DNA of 9,343 nucleotides from Anaerolineaceae bacterium. Lineage in GTDB: Bacteria > Chloroflexota > Anaerolineae > Anaerolineales > Anaerolineaceae. Below the pieces are notes generated by a model. It was not told the origin of the DNA and searched no databases. It saw nothing but the letters and a program-made list of their open reading frames with translations. Numbering within the stretch: the first letter of the stretch is position 1; every line of letters starts with the position of its first letter. This document shows positions 1 to 7,998 of this stretch, one piece after another. The position numbers and the translations under genes were made by a program. Where the stretch lies: positions 18,724 to 28,066 of the forward strand of contig PMIV01000103.1 of the NCBI GenBank assembly GCA_003158355.1, given 5' to 3'.

Positions 1-1
1 C

Positions 2-448
2 GTCTTTCAGTTCTTCGCCCTCATTCCCACCCTGTCCGCCTACGAGAATATCGAACTACCGCTGTTATTGCGTGGGACGGCGCCGGCAGAGCGCAAAGAA
101 AGGGTCAACTCCCTGCTGAAAGCCGTCGACCTGGTGGACCACGCCAATCACCGCCCCGACCAAATGAGCGGCGGACAGCAGCAGCGCGTTGCCATCGCCC
201 GTGCTTTGGCAACCAACCCATCTCTCATTCTGGCGGATGAACCTACCGCCAACCTGGACACCGCCAACGGGCAGCAGGTCATGGAAATCATGTCTGATCT
301 GAACAAGAAAACCGGTGTGACCTTTGTATTTGCCACCCACGATCCGCGCGTGTTCAAATATGCCAAACGAACCATCACCTTGCGCGACGGCTTGATCGTT
401 GAACAGGATAACGATAAAGAAAAGAAAGAGAAGAAAGAGAAAAAATAG
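2..448 (+). CDS. ABC transporter ATP-binding protein, LolD/MacB type (5' end missing)
   Basis: The reading frame is open from the window edge, so the start codon and Walker A lie outside; 148 residues remain. The first visible residues ([20 protein letters not shown]) are the Q-loop region typical of the LolD/MacB/FtsE exporter group. Next come the signature [15 protein letters not shown] (about codons 55-69), Walker B with the catalytic Glu in [12 protein letters not shown], and the H-loop in FVFATHDP. It should hydrolyse ATP on the cytoplasmic side to drive a FtsX/MacB-type permease. The C-terminus is an odd Lys/Glu tail ([13 protein letters not shown]) written by a purine-only repeat. The gene ends 7 bases before a lipoprotein HlyD-type adaptor, consistent with one exporter operon; the permease is presumably upstream. 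Family assignment is firm, substrate unknown. Confidence 0.93.
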   Translation, partial: VFQFFALIPTLSAYENIELPLLLRGTAPAERKERVNSLLKAVDLVDHANHRPDQMSGGQQQRVAIARALATNPSLILADEPTANLDTANGQQVMEIMSDLNKKTGVTFVFATHDPRVFKYAKRTITLRDGLIVEQDNDKEKKEKKEKK

Positions 449-455
449 GTGGGGT

Positions 456-1637
456 ATGAAATTTAAAATTTGGTTTACCCTCGCAGCCGCAATGATGCTG
501 CTCTCTGCATGCGGCGTCAAAGCAACCCCTACACAACTGCCAACTGTGATGCTGCAAGACAACACCTCAGCATTGAATCAGGGCACACCCACTCCGAGCA
601 GCAGTTCCAGCGCTGCCGCGTCGGGAGTTCTCGTCTCGGATCACCAAAGCGAACTGGCTTTTTTAAGCAGCAGCAATGTGAAAACCTTGAACGTTAGCGT
701 CGGTCAATCGGTCAAAACAGGGGATTTGCTGGCCGCCTTGGATAGCAGCGCTCTGCAGATCCAACTGGACCAGGCCAATCTGGCAGCGGCCGTGTTGACC
801 TCGCCCCTGGCCGTCAGTAATGCGCAAAAGACCGTTGCTGACGACAAAGCCGATCTGGATAGTGCCCAGGGAACGTATTACTGGTGGCTGGATTTGCAAA
901 AACAAAGCCAGGACCAAATGAGTAAAGCCAACGCTGATATGATCGTTGCCAAAAGCGATCTTAAGGACGCCCAGGATAACTACAATAAATACGACGAGGC
1001 ACCTGACAACCAAAAAGACAAAGCCATTGCCTATCAGAAGATCTACGCCGTCCAACAAAGGATCAAGGACATCCAGAACCGGATCAACCTTTACTCAATC
1101 GTCGACCCATTGCAAATGGCCAAGTATAAAGCCGCGGTTGATGTGGCAAAAGCCAAACTGGCCGATGACGAAGCTCTGCTGACAGCTCTGAACGGCGGCG
1201 AGCTGCCCCAGACCCCCACGGGAACCAGCTCTGCCCAACTGACCCAGGCGCGTTTGAACGCCGATCTCGCCCAGGTGAACCTGAAAAACTCGCAGTTGAT
1301 TGCCCCCTTTGATGGCACAGTCGCGGAGATTGATCTATCAGTTGGAACCTTCATGCCAGCGGGAAAGACCGGAATAACCGTGATCGATCCCCTGCATCTG
1401 CACGTCGAGACTACCGATCTGAGCGAACGCGACGTGGCAAATGTTAAGGTAGGGCAAGAAGTTGCGGTGACCATCAAACCGCTCAACCAAACGACCAAAG
1501 GCAAAGTCACAGCCATCTCTCCCCAGGCAGACACTCTGGGAGGCGATGTGGTCTACAAAACCTTTATCCAATTGGATACTTTGCCTGATGGCGCCTTACC
1601 CGGTATGAGCGTCACGGTCGAATTTCTTGCACAATAA
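456..1637 (+). CDS. HlyD/MacA-like periplasmic adaptor, predicted lipoprotein
   Basis: A 393-residue protein. The frame is open upstream to 399 inside the ABC gene, but the ATG at 456 is preferred. It follows AGGTGG at 447-452 and begins a proper signal peptide, a basic N-terminus plus hydrophobic stretch ending in the lipobox LSAC with Cys19 as the lipidation site. A Ser/Thr/Pro-rich linker (about 25-55) follows. One lipoyl-like half is at about 74-96 (VSVGQSVKTGDLLAALD), then a long charged helical hairpin (about 120-245) likely to form a coiled coil. The second lipoyl half is at 280-303 (LIAPFDGTVAEIDLSVG), and a beta-barrel/membrane-proximal region runs to the end (LPGMSVTVEF). This is the membrane-fusion (adaptor) architecture. 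It probably works with the ABC ATPase just upstream. Cargo cannot be told from sequence. Confidence 0.9.
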   Translation: MKFKIWFTLAAAMMLLSACGVKATPTQLPTVMLQDNTSALNQGTPTPSSSSSAAASGVLVSDHQSELAFLSSSNVKTLNVSVGQSVKTGDLLAALDSSALQIQLDQANLAAAVLTSPLAVSNAQKTVADDKADLDSAQGTYYWWLDLQKQSQDQMSKANADMIVAKSDLKDAQDNYNKYDEAPDNQKDKAIAYQKIYAVQQRIKDIQNRINLYSIVDPLQMAKYKAAVDVAKAKLADDEALLTALNGGELPQTPTGTSSAQLTQARLNADLAQVNLKNSQLIAPFDGTVAEIDLSVGTFMPAGKTGITVIDPLHLHVETTDLSERDVANVKVGQEVAVTIKPLNQTTKGKVTAISPQADTLGGDVVYKTFIQLDTLPDGALPGMSVTVEFLAQ

Positions 1638-1656
1638 GAGAATCTACAACTAACTT

Positions 1657-1693
1657 AAAAAGCTGTTATCCGCGATGAATAACAGCTTTTTTT
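1657..1693. terminator. Bidirectional intrinsic terminator between convergent operons
   Basis: A perfect 13-bp inverted repeat (arms 1657-1669 and 1679-1691, core AGCTGTTAT/ATAACAGCT) encloses a 9-base loop. On the plus strand the stem ends in seven Ts (1687-1693), terminating the exporter genes that stop at 1637. Read on the minus strand, the same stem is followed by five Ts (complement of 1657-1661). It can therefore also end the his operon, whose last stop codon is at 1744. The remaining bases of the 1638-1743 gap show no other feature. Confidence 0.93.
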
Positions 1694-1743
1694 AATTTGT
1701 CTTTTATATCTGCAGGATTTACTGTCTTGATACACTTCTTGCG

Positions 1744-2937
1744 TCACCGCAATAAATCTTCCTGTTGCAGGGCTGCTTCCAGTGCTATCTGGATATTCGC
1801 TGCTACGCTGGCCCCGGCAGATTGCAGAGCCTCTTTTTTGGCAGGGATATCCGCGATCCCCCAGGCGGACACCCTGGTTTCGATCCCCATTGTATTAAGC
1901 AGCCGGCCAGCTTCAACTACCGACTTCACGTTCCTGCCTGAATCTTCAAACACGTGGATCGAAAGCGGCGGCAGCCCGGAAAAACCTTCCGTGCGCCCCT
2001 GAAAGACCAACTCACTTGCCGCGGTGAGAGCCGTCCGAACGTCTGTGCCGTTGGCCACACCGATCGCTGCCAGTGCCTGTGCCGGTGAGGGTTTCAACAC
2101 TTTATAATTCGGAAAGCCCAATTTTTCGGCCAGCCAACTCATCTGACCCCCGCCCATCAGCGGCAAATCGGTTAAGCCGAGTAATTCCAGCGCTAACTCA
2201 GACTCCGCCGAATAGTACAATGCTGCTGAGTGGGTAAATTCCGGCACGGATGGACGCGCGGTAAAAATAACCGTACCCACTTTTCCGCTCTGCCAGAGAT
2301 CCACCAGCAGCGCACGGTATTTTTTATCCAATAGCGCGCTGTCGTATAACGTTAGATAAGCGTCGCCATCAAAATATCTTGGCAGCCCATATATGGCTTC
2401 ATAACGATCTCCACCCAGAATTAAATTCTGGAACACCCTGGTACTGAGCGAGTAGGTGATCGAACGGACCTCACCCAATATCTGTTGTAGCAGTTCAGTC
2501 CCGGCCAGAAGAGGAAAAAGCGGTTCCAGGGCCTCTTTCTGGCTCAACTCCAATGCCAAATGAGCATATTCCTTCCCCGGCGTGAACTTTGCCCCTAACT
2601 GTGTGATCAAAGGAATTAAATTTTGAAGGGGATCGGTATAGCTGTTGTTTTGGACGAATTTTATCGCGTCTTCCAGCCCATCCGGTAAAATCAGTTCCGT
2701 GTGCTGCTCTGCCAGTGTTTCCATCAAGTTCGCCAGTAAAATTGCGATCATATCAAACTCACTAGTCATGCCGATAGCTTCAAATTGAACCAATACCTCT
2801 TCCCCCGGCCAAATTTCACCCAGACCCATTTGTTGAGTGAAATAGGCCAGCGTGGCTCGAATACCCTCTCGATATCCATGCGGCTGCACCAGCACGTGAT
2901 CCAGATCAAGCAAAAAGATCGGTTTCAACTGCTTCAC
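1744..2937 (-). CDS. HAD-superfamily hydrolase-like protein at the end of the his operon; candidate histidinol-phosphate phosphatase
   Basis: A 397-residue protein starting at a GTG that overlaps the hisE stop codon (GTGA), so it is probably translated by coupling. The four HAD signatures are visible in order. Motif I is LLDLDHVLV with Asp11 and Asp13; motif II is VIFTARPS with Thr226; motif III is Lys282 in LKPSPAQAL; motif IV is VFEDSGRN with Glu331, Asp332 and Asn336. A long helical stretch between motifs I and II (about 20-205) would be a large cap, much bigger than in compact HAD phosphatases. The chemistry expected is Mg-dependent phosphoester hydrolysis through an aspartyl intermediate. 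The operon lacks any other recognisable histidinol-phosphate phosphatase, so that activity is the leading guess. It is inferred from context only; another HAD substrate or a regulatory role is possible. I cannot place it in a named subfamily. Confidence 0.8.
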   Translation of the reverse strand: MKQLKPIFLLDLDHVLVQPHGYREGIRATLAYFTQQMGLGEIWPGEEVLVQFEAIGMTSEFDMIAILLANLMETLAEQHTELILPDGLEDAIKFVQNNSYTDPLQNLIPLITQLGAKFTPGKEYAHLALELSQKEALEPLFPLLAGTELLQQILGEVRSITYSLSTRVFQNLILGGDRYEAIYGLPRYFDGDAYLTLYDSALLDKKYRALLVDLWQSGKVGTVIFTARPSVPEFTHSAALYYSAESELALELLGLTDLPLMGGGQMSWLAEKLGFPNYKVLKPSPAQALAAIGVANGTDVRTALTAASELVFQGRTEGFSGLPPLSIHVFEDSGRNVKSVVEAGRLLNTMGIETRVSAWGIADIPAKKEALQSAGASVAANIQIALEAALQQEDLLR

Positions 2938-3206
2938 TTTTTGCGGCGCTCCAATTCCTTGGCAACATCCGCCGGGGTCAACCCTCGTACCGCCAGCAGC
3001 ACCAGCACATGATAAGTCAAATCAGCCACTTCTTCCACCAGACGCGCGTCACCTTGCGCCTTGGCAGCCAGGATCACTTCAATTGCCTCTTCTCCCACCT
3101 TTTTTACGATCTCATCTTCACCCATTTCGGCCAGCTTTACCGTATACGAACCGGCCTGTTTGGTGTTCAATCTCGTTACAATTGTTTGATACAGTTCATC
3201 TAGCAT
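2934..3206 (-). CDS. hisE: Phosphoribosyl-ATP pyrophosphatase (HisE)
   Basis: A 90-residue all-helical protein of the usual HisE length. It hydrolyses phosphoribosyl-ATP to phosphoribosyl-AMP and pyrophosphate, the second step of histidine synthesis. The diagnostic metal-binding segments are present: [15 protein letters not shown] (Glu39, Glu40, Glu43) and [16 protein letters not shown] (Glu58, Glu59, Asp62). I chose the ATG at 3206 because GGAG lies five bases before it. A TTG five codons further upstream (3221) keeps the frame open but lacks a good ribosome binding site. The gene stands alone rather than fused to hisI, and follows hisI after a 30-base AT-rich gap, the widest in the operon. 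Its stop overlaps the GTG start of the HAD gene. Confidence 0.95.
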   Translation of the reverse strand: MLDELYQTIVTRLNTKQAGSYTVKLAEMGEDEIVKKVGEEAIEVILAAKAQGDARLVEEVADLTYHVLVLLAVRGLTPADVAKELERRKK

Positions 3207-3236
3207 GACATCTCCACTCAATAATTATTCCAAGAA

Positions 3237-3584
3237 TTAATTTGATTTCGCCGGCGAGGGTTCAAAGGGTACATTCCTGAAAAAACAGCTCGTCTCTCCG
3301 GTATGGCAGGCCGGACCATCAGCGTGCACCAATACCAGCAAAGTATCTTCATCACAATCGATACTCATCTCCACCAAATGCAAATAATTTCCTGAGGTGG
3401 CCCCTTTGAGCCACAATTCCTGACGGCTGCGCGACCAGAAATGTACCAGGCCAGTTTTCAGCGTCAGGTGAAATGCTTCCTCATTCATCCAGGCCAACAT
3501 GAGCACATATTTGCTCTCTACATCCTGCACAATGACCGGTACCAGTCCCTGAGCATTATAGCGCGGCTTCAATTCTTTTTTCAT
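3237..3584 (-). CDS. hisI: Phosphoribosyl-AMP cyclohydrolase (HisI)
   Basis: A 115-residue stand-alone HisI of normal length, opening the adenine ring of PR-AMP to give ProFAR (third step, zinc and magnesium dependent). The conserved blocks are all visible. [16 protein letters not shown] spans 51-66. [12 protein letters not shown] has Asp76, Cys77, Asp78 and Asp80. [12 protein letters not shown] has Cys93, His94 and Cys100, the zinc and metal ligands. It starts three bases after the hisF stop, and a Shine-Dalgarno GAGGTGA overlaps that stop, so translation should be coupled. There is no HisE domain at the C-terminus, unlike the HisIE fusion of enterobacteria. Confidence 0.97.
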   Translation of the reverse strand: MKKELKPRYNAQGLVPVIVQDVESKYVLMLAWMNEEAFHLTLKTGLVHFWSRSRQELWLKGATSGNYLHLVEMSIDCDEDTLLVLVHADGPACHTGETSCFFRNVPFEPSPAKSN

Positions 3585-3587
3585 GGG

Positions 3588-4364
3588 TCACCTCGCCTGG
3601 CGCACGGGCAGGCCCTGGGCCGCCAGATATTTTTTGAGATCCGGGATGAGCAGTTTACCGTCATGGAAAAGCGAAGCCGCCAGTGCGGCATCGGCCCCGT
3701 TGCGCAGCGCGTCTGCAAAATCTTCCATTTTGCCCGCACCGCCGGAAGCTATCAGAGGCACATTCACGGCTGCAGCAATGGCACGGTTCAGTTCCAGATC
3801 ATAGCCCGCCAGCGTGCCGTCGCGGTCCATGCTGGTAACCAGCAGTTCCCCCGCCCCCAGGCGCACACCTTCACGTGCCCACTCCAAAGCATCCAACCCA
3901 GTCGGAGTTCTTCCGCCGTCGACAAACACTTCCCAGCGCGGCGCTGACACATCCGCAGCAGCCGCTCGCCGGGCATCGATTGCCAGCACAATACACTGGC
4001 TGCCGAACGCATCCGCCCCGCGGCTGAGAAGATTGGGCTGGCGAACCGACGCCGAATTGAGACTGATCTTATCCGCCCCGGCCAATAACAGCCGGCGCAT
4101 ATCCTCCAACTGACTGATGCCCCCGCCCACCGTCAACGGCATATAGACCTGGTCTGCTACCCGGCTGACCACATCTGCCACGGTTTGCCTGCCCTCCACG
4201 GTAGCAGAAATATCCAAGAAGACCAGCTCATCTGCTCCGTTTTCATCATAGAGGCGCGCCTGCTCCACCGGGTCGCCGGCGTCGCGCAGATCGAGAAAAT
4301 GAATTCCTTTAACCACTCTGCCGTCGCGGATATCCAGACATGGAATAATACGTTTTGCCAACAT
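3588..4364 (-). CDS. hisF: Imidazole glycerol phosphate synthase, cyclase subunit (HisF)
   Basis: A 258-residue (beta-alpha)8 barrel of standard HisF size. With HisH it turns PRFAR plus glutamine-derived ammonia into IGP and AICAR. The two catalytic aspartates are in place: Asp11 in [15 protein letters not shown] and Asp130 in VLAIDARR. Phosphate-binding loops TVGGGIS (78-84) and IASGGAG (206-212) show the half-barrel duplication typical of HisA and HisF. The start ATG overlaps the hisA TGA by one base (TGATG). HisF here is separated from its partner hisH by hisA, the common bacterial order H-A-F. Confidence 0.98.
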   Translation of the reverse strand: MLAKRIIPCLDIRDGRVVKGIHFLDLRDAGDPVEQARLYDENGADELVFLDISATVEGRQTVADVVSRVADQVYMPLTVGGGISQLEDMRRLLLAGADKISLNSASVRQPNLLSRGADAFGSQCIVLAIDARRAAAADVSAPRWEVFVDGGRTPTGLDALEWAREGVRLGAGELLVTSMDRDGTLAGYDLELNRAIAAAVNVPLIASGGAGKMEDFADALRNGADAALAASLFHDGKLLIPDLKKYLAAQGLPVRQAR

Positions 4365-5131
4365 CAGTTTTCTTTTTCCTTTCCTTGTTTGGATTCTTTT
4401 CGTTGGTAGAGTGAGGCAAGCCCGACCGTTCCCTCATACAAGGCCCGCCCCAAGATCACCCCGGCCAACCCGGCAGCCTGTACCTGTTCGATATCCTCCA
4501 GGCTGGCCACCCCGCCCGAAGCAATCACCTGTAAACCGCTGGCGTCGGCCAGTGCCTTTGTGGCCGCCACATTCACTCCACCCTGCAGGCCGTCTCTGGA
4601 AATATCAGTGTAAATTAAGTGTCTGAGACCTTTTTGACGCAGCTCAATGGCCACATCCACTGCGCGTAATTTGGTTGATCCCTTCCAACCGCGTATCTGA
4701 AGCAGCCCCTCGCGCGCGTCCAGCCCGGCAGCCACCCGGTCGGCTCCCCAACGCTGCAGTGCTGTCTCAAAAACGGATGGCGCTTCGCTGATCACCGTAC
4801 CCAGCACCACACGCTGCACCCCCAGATCAAACGCCTGTTCGATATCCGCCAGGCTGCGTAAGCCGCCGCCAAACTGCACCAGGACGTTATCTCGCGCAGC
4901 CGTTCTTAAAATAGCTGAGACCGCTTTTGCATTTGCCGCATCGGCCTCCCCAAACGCACCGTCCAGGTTGACCACATGCAGCCAGCCAGCACCGGCCTCG
5001 ATGAACTTGCGCGCCTGTTCGACCGGTTCGAGGCTGTAGACTGTTTGCCGGTTCGGATCGCCTTCGCTCAAACGTACGACCTGGCCCCCGCGCAGATCGA
5101 TGGCCGGGTAAATGATAAAGTTCTCTCTCAT
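4364..5131 (-). CDS. hisA: ProFAR isomerase (HisA)
   Basis: A 255-residue (beta-alpha)8 barrel that isomerises ProFAR to PRFAR. Key elements are [13 protein letters not shown] with Asp12 as the expected base, FGGGLRS (87-93) for phosphate binding, GLDAREG with Asp138 as the expected acid, YTDISRDG (174-181) and IASGGVAS (203-210). WKGS at 149-152 resembles the tryptophan-bearing loop of ordinary HisA. Nothing suggests the dual-function PriA of actinobacteria, although that cannot be excluded by eye. A polar tail ([11 protein letters not shown]) ends the protein. It starts nine bases after hisH, with AAGGAG overlapping the hisH stop codon, and its stop overlaps hisF by one base. Confidence 0.96.
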   Translation of the reverse strand: MRENFIIYPAIDLRGGQVVRLSEGDPNRQTVYSLEPVEQARKFIEAGAGWLHVVNLDGAFGEADAANAKAVSAILRTAARDNVLVQFGGGLRSLADIEQAFDLGVQRVVLGTVISEAPSVFETALQRWGADRVAAGLDAREGLLQIRGWKGSTKLRAVDVAIELRQKGLRHLIYTDISRDGLQGGVNVAATKALADASGLQVIASGGVASLEDIEQVQAAGLAGVILGRALYEGTVGLASLYQRKESKQGKEKEN

Positions 5132-5140
5132 CCGGTCTCC

Positions 5141-5758
5141 TTAATCCAGGTTTAAAAAATTGTTCAGCAAAGCCAGGCCAAAGCGTTGACTTTTTTCCGG
5201 GTGAAACTGCACACCGAATAAATTGTCGCGCTGCACCATGCAGGCAAAACGCCCGCCATAATCGGTCTCGCCAACCACATCCGTCTGCGTGGCTGCATTA
5301 CAGTAATAGGAATGATTGAAGTAGGCGTATTCCCCGGTACTGCAACTTTTCAACAAAGGGGTTGGCTGCACACTGATAATTTGATTCCAACCGGTGTGAG
5401 GTACTTTTACGCCTCTTTCCGCGCCAAAACAGATCACTTCACCCTCAAGCAGACCCAGACCGAGGGTTTCGCCCATTTCTCTGCCCACATCGAACAAGGC
5501 CTGCATCCCCACGCAGATTCCCAAAATTGGGTCACCGCGTTGATAGAACTCCAGAATGGCTTTGTCTAAATCTCTTGCCTTCAATCCGGCCATGAATTTA
5601 CCAAAAGCGCCCACCCCCGGCAGCAGCAAGTGCCCACCGGACACGAGTTCTTCCGCGCGGCTGCAGCGGGTGACCCGGGCGCCCAGTGCCAGCAAGACGT
5701 GTTGCACCGAACGGAGATTGCCGGTCCCGGCATCCACAAGCAACACCTGTTTGCTCAT
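5141..5758 (-). CDS. hisH: Imidazole glycerol phosphate synthase, glutamine amidotransferase subunit (HisH)
   Basis: A 205-residue class I glutamine amidotransferase that supplies ammonia to HisF. The catalytic triad is visible: Cys82 in LGICVGMQALF, His186 and Glu188 in GVQFHPEKS. The oxyanion-strand motif is LLLPGVGAF (44-52). VPHTGWNQI (119-127) is the conserved HisH segment near the subunit interface. Its ATG directly abuts the hisB stop (TAAATG, no gap), so re-initiation from hisB is likely. Length and motifs are normal, with no sign of fusion to HisF. Confidence 0.97.
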   Translation of the reverse strand: MSKQVLLVDAGTGNLRSVQHVLLALGARVTRCSRAEELVSGGHLLLPGVGAFGKFMAGLKARDLDKAILEFYQRGDPILGICVGMQALFDVGREMGETLGLGLLEGEVICFGAERGVKVPHTGWNQIISVQPTPLLKSCSTGEYAYFNHSYYCNAATQTDVVGETDYGGRFACMVQRDNLFGVQFHPEKSQRFGLALLNNFLNLD

Positions 5759-6904
5759 TTAAAGAACTCCTTTACTGGAGGGTAAATCTCCGAGGCGGCG
5801 CGGATCAATGCGAGTGGCCGCATCCAGCGCCCGTCCGAAGGCTTTGAAAATTGCCTCGGCCCGGTGATGATCGTCACCTCCGCTCAGTAGCCGGATATGT
5901 AAATTACAGCGGGCCTGAATGGCGAAGGATTCAAAGAAGTGTTTGATCAAGGTTGTGCTTATGCCGCCTACCTCGGTGGCATACCACTCCACTTCAAACA
6001 CTGTATAAGGCCGACCTGAAAGATCCAGGCTTACCATTGCCAGACTTTCGTCCATGGGCACACTACTGCTGGCCATGCGTACCAATCCCCTGCGTTCCCC
6101 CAGCGCTTGGTCAAAGGTTTTGCCCAACGTCAGAGCGACATCTTCCACGGTGTGGTGGGCATCCACTTCCAGGTCGCCAACCGCCTGAATTTCCAGATCG
6201 AACAGTCCATGCACTGCCACCTGGGTGAGCATGTGATTGAGGAAGGGCAGACCTGTTTGGATAGTGTGTTTGCCGCTGCCATCCACATTCACCTGCACCT
6301 GTACCCGGGTTTCGGCAGTTTCCCGTCTGACCACAGCCGTTCGTTCACCTGGCACTGTAGCCTTTTCGGGCAATACAACCCCGAGCGCTTCAGCTACTTT
6401 TTGGCAGGCAGCTTCATTGGTCAGCAACGCGCACAGTGCCAGCCCAATCGCTCTGGCCGAACTCGCGCCTTCTCCAATCAACAGCATCGGTTCTTTTGAG
6501 CCGGTTGTCGCCAGTCCTTGCTGGATGCGTTCCAGAATCTGCCACAGGTTCTCTCCCGGTCGATTTTCAGAATACTTTTCACCATATCCGGGCTCTTTGT
6601 TACCCGCGGCCACGATCCGTATAACTCCCTTTGCGTAGCTGTTGGAAATGGCAATTCCCGCAGAAACAGAGGGCTGCCCGGCAGCAACCAGGATATCGAA
6701 TTCATCGGTCGATTTGATGGGCTGCACGGGAAAGTCCAACAAAGACAGAGCCGCCTGCATCGCCTGGGGCAGCGGTTGGGAGGCTGCGCACACTAATTGC
6801 CCGGCCTCTACTTCACCGAATTGGCGCAATCGCAGCAGCGGCTCAAAAACTTGCAGCCAATCCAACACGTTCGTTTCAGGGTTCAACAAGAATGTGATCT
6901 TCAT
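5759..6904 (-). CDS. hisB: Imidazoleglycerol-phosphate dehydratase with an unrecognised N-terminal domain (HisB)
   Basis: A 381-residue protein, nearly twice the length of a plain IGP dehydratase. Residues about 187-381 are a complete dehydratase domain that converts IGP to imidazole acetol phosphate. It contains FLNHMLTQVAVHG (His224), DAHHTVEDVA (His250, His251, Glu254), MDES (285-288), GGDDHHRAEAIFKAFGRAL (His346, His347, Glu350) and the terminal SSKGVL. Residues 1-185 look like an alternating alpha/beta fold (strands near ITFLL, FDILVAAG, GVIRIVAAG and MLLIGEG). They show no DxDxT motif, so this is not the HAD phosphatase domain of enterobacterial HisB, and no HxH pattern of PHP phosphatases either. 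The ATG overlaps the hisC stop (ATGA), supporting the long start. The domain's role is unknown; a phosphatase or regulatory module is only a guess. Confidence 0.95.
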   Translation of the reverse strand: MKITFLLNPETNVLDWLQVFEPLLRLRQFGEVEAGQLVCAASQPLPQAMQAALSLLDFPVQPIKSTDEFDILVAAGQPSVSAGIAISNSYAKGVIRIVAAGNKEPGYGEKYSENRPGENLWQILERIQQGLATTGSKEPMLLIGEGASSARAIGLALCALLTNEAACQKVAEALGVVLPEKATVPGERTAVVRRETAETRVQVQVNVDGSGKHTIQTGLPFLNHMLTQVAVHGLFDLEIQAVGDLEVDAHHTVEDVALTLGKTFDQALGERRGLVRMASSSVPMDESLAMVSLDLSGRPYTVFEVEWYATEVGGISTTLIKHFFESFAIQARCNLHIRLLSGGDDHHRAEAIFKAFGRALDAATRIDPRRLGDLPSSKGVL

Positions 6905-7998
6905 ATCATCGCCTCCAATACGGCCAGTAAGCGTTCACTATCTTCCGGCCGCCCCACACTTATGCGGATGCAATCTGCCAGCCCGGCTGAAGTGTAATAG
7001 CGTACCAGAATTCCGCTGGCTGATAAAGCAGCCTTCAGCTCTGCCGCGTCTCGTCCGCTCACCCGGCACAAAATAAAGTTAGATTGCGAAGGGTACGGTT
7101 TTAAAAACGGGATCTTCGCCAATTTAGCCGTCAGGCGTTCGCGTTCCGCCTTGATCCAGTCCACCCTCTCACTCAGGCAGTCCAGGTCTTTCAAAGATGC
7201 CAAAGCCGCCTGGGTACCGGCCACGTTGACGTTGTACGGCTGCTTGATGCGCCAGATCGCCTCGGCCAGCCAACCCGGGAAAGCCCCGTACCCCACCCGC
7301 AGGCCGGCCAGCCCGGCCCACTTGCTAAAGGTTCGCAGAACCACCAGATTCTCACGTTGTTTCACCTCGCGGATCAGACTCTGGCGTTCCCCCAGCTTTC
7401 CGCCTTCCTGGCAAAACTCGATATAGGCTTCATCGAGGACGACCAGCAGCGGCAATGCCAGTATCCGTTCCAGGGTTTCCCGCGCGGTCATGCCGCCATC
7501 CGGGTTATTTGGCCGGGTCAAAAACAGGATCTTGGCCTGCTTCAATTCGCCCAGACGGCAGATTTCTTCCACGTCCAGTTCAAACCCATTGACGCGCTCC
7601 ACTTCGAGCACCTGGCCGTTATTGATCAGCGCGTCAAAGCGATACATACCAAAGGTTGGTGGGCAGATCATCACCTGTTCGTTCGGCTCCAGAGTGGCCC
7701 GCAGGAGTAGATCGATCAATTCGTCTGCTCCCGAGCCGGCGATCAAGTGCTCCGCGCTCACCCCTGTGAATTCAGCCAGTGCGTTTCTCAACGCCCGGCT
7801 TTCCGGGTCCGGGTAGATATGCGGGTAAGCCAGTTCTGCCAGTGCCTGCCGGGCTTTCGGCGACGGCCCATAGGGGTTCTCGTTGGCATCCAGTTTTACG
7901 ATCTTTTCGATCGGGTAGCCCAATTTCTGTGATACCACCTCGAAAGGCTCGATCGGCTGGTAAGGGGTGATCTGCTGCAGACGTCCCGGCAATTTCAT
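6901..7998 (-). CDS. hisC: Histidinol-phosphate aminotransferase (HisC)
   Basis: A 365-residue fold-type I PLP enzyme that transaminates imidazole acetol phosphate with glutamate to give histidinol phosphate. Visible motifs are the N-terminal LDANENPYGPSP (36-47), GSGADELIDLLLR (88-100) for cofactor phosphate, RPNNPDG (162-168; usually NPNNPTG) and LDEAYIEF (188-195) contacting the pyridine ring. The Schiff-base lysine is Lys226 in RTFSKWAGLAGLRVGYG, and the substrate-carboxylate arginine is near 345 in IRISVGR. The start ATG overlaps the hisG stop by one base (TGATG). HisC-family enzymes can be promiscuous toward aromatic amino acids, but operon position makes the histidine role clear. Confidence 0.97.
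   Translation of the reverse strand: MKLPGRLQQITPYQPIEPFEVVSQKLGYPIEKIVKLDANENPYGPSPKARQALAELAYPHIYPDPESRALRNALAEFTGVSAEHLIAGSGADELIDLLLRATLEPNEQVMICPPTFGMYRFDALINNGQVLEVERVNGFELDVEEICRLGELKQAKILFLTRPNNPDGGMTARETLERILALPLLVVLDEAYIEFCQEGGKLGERQSLIREVKQRENLVVLRTFSKWAGLAGLRVGYGAFPGWLAEAIWRIKQPYNVNVAGTQAALASLKDLDCLSERVDWIKAERERLTAKLAKIPFLKPYPSQSNFILCRVSGRDAAELKAALSASGILVRYYTSAGLADCIRISVGRPEDSERLLAVLEAMI

Noticed and set aside
399..455. Extension of the adaptor gene to an earlier start inside the ABC ATPase
   Set aside because: The extra 19 residues are a highly basic read of the Lys/Glu repeat in another frame. They would put a charged stretch before the lipoprotein signal peptide. The ATG at 456 has its own ribosome binding site.
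65..565. Long minus-strand open frame opposite the ABC ATPase and adaptor
   Set aside because: It lies antisense to two clearly recognisable coding regions, with a low-complexity Phe/Leu run that is simply the complement of the Lys/Glu repeat.
3207..3221. TTG start for hisE at 3221
   Set aside because: The added five codons include the Shine-Dalgarno of the ATG at 3206 and correspond to no conserved HisE residues.
6107..7076. Several plus-strand open frames of 90-145 codons opposite hisB and hisC
   Set aside because: They are shadows of conserved his genes, with no ribosome binding sites or recognisable protein features.
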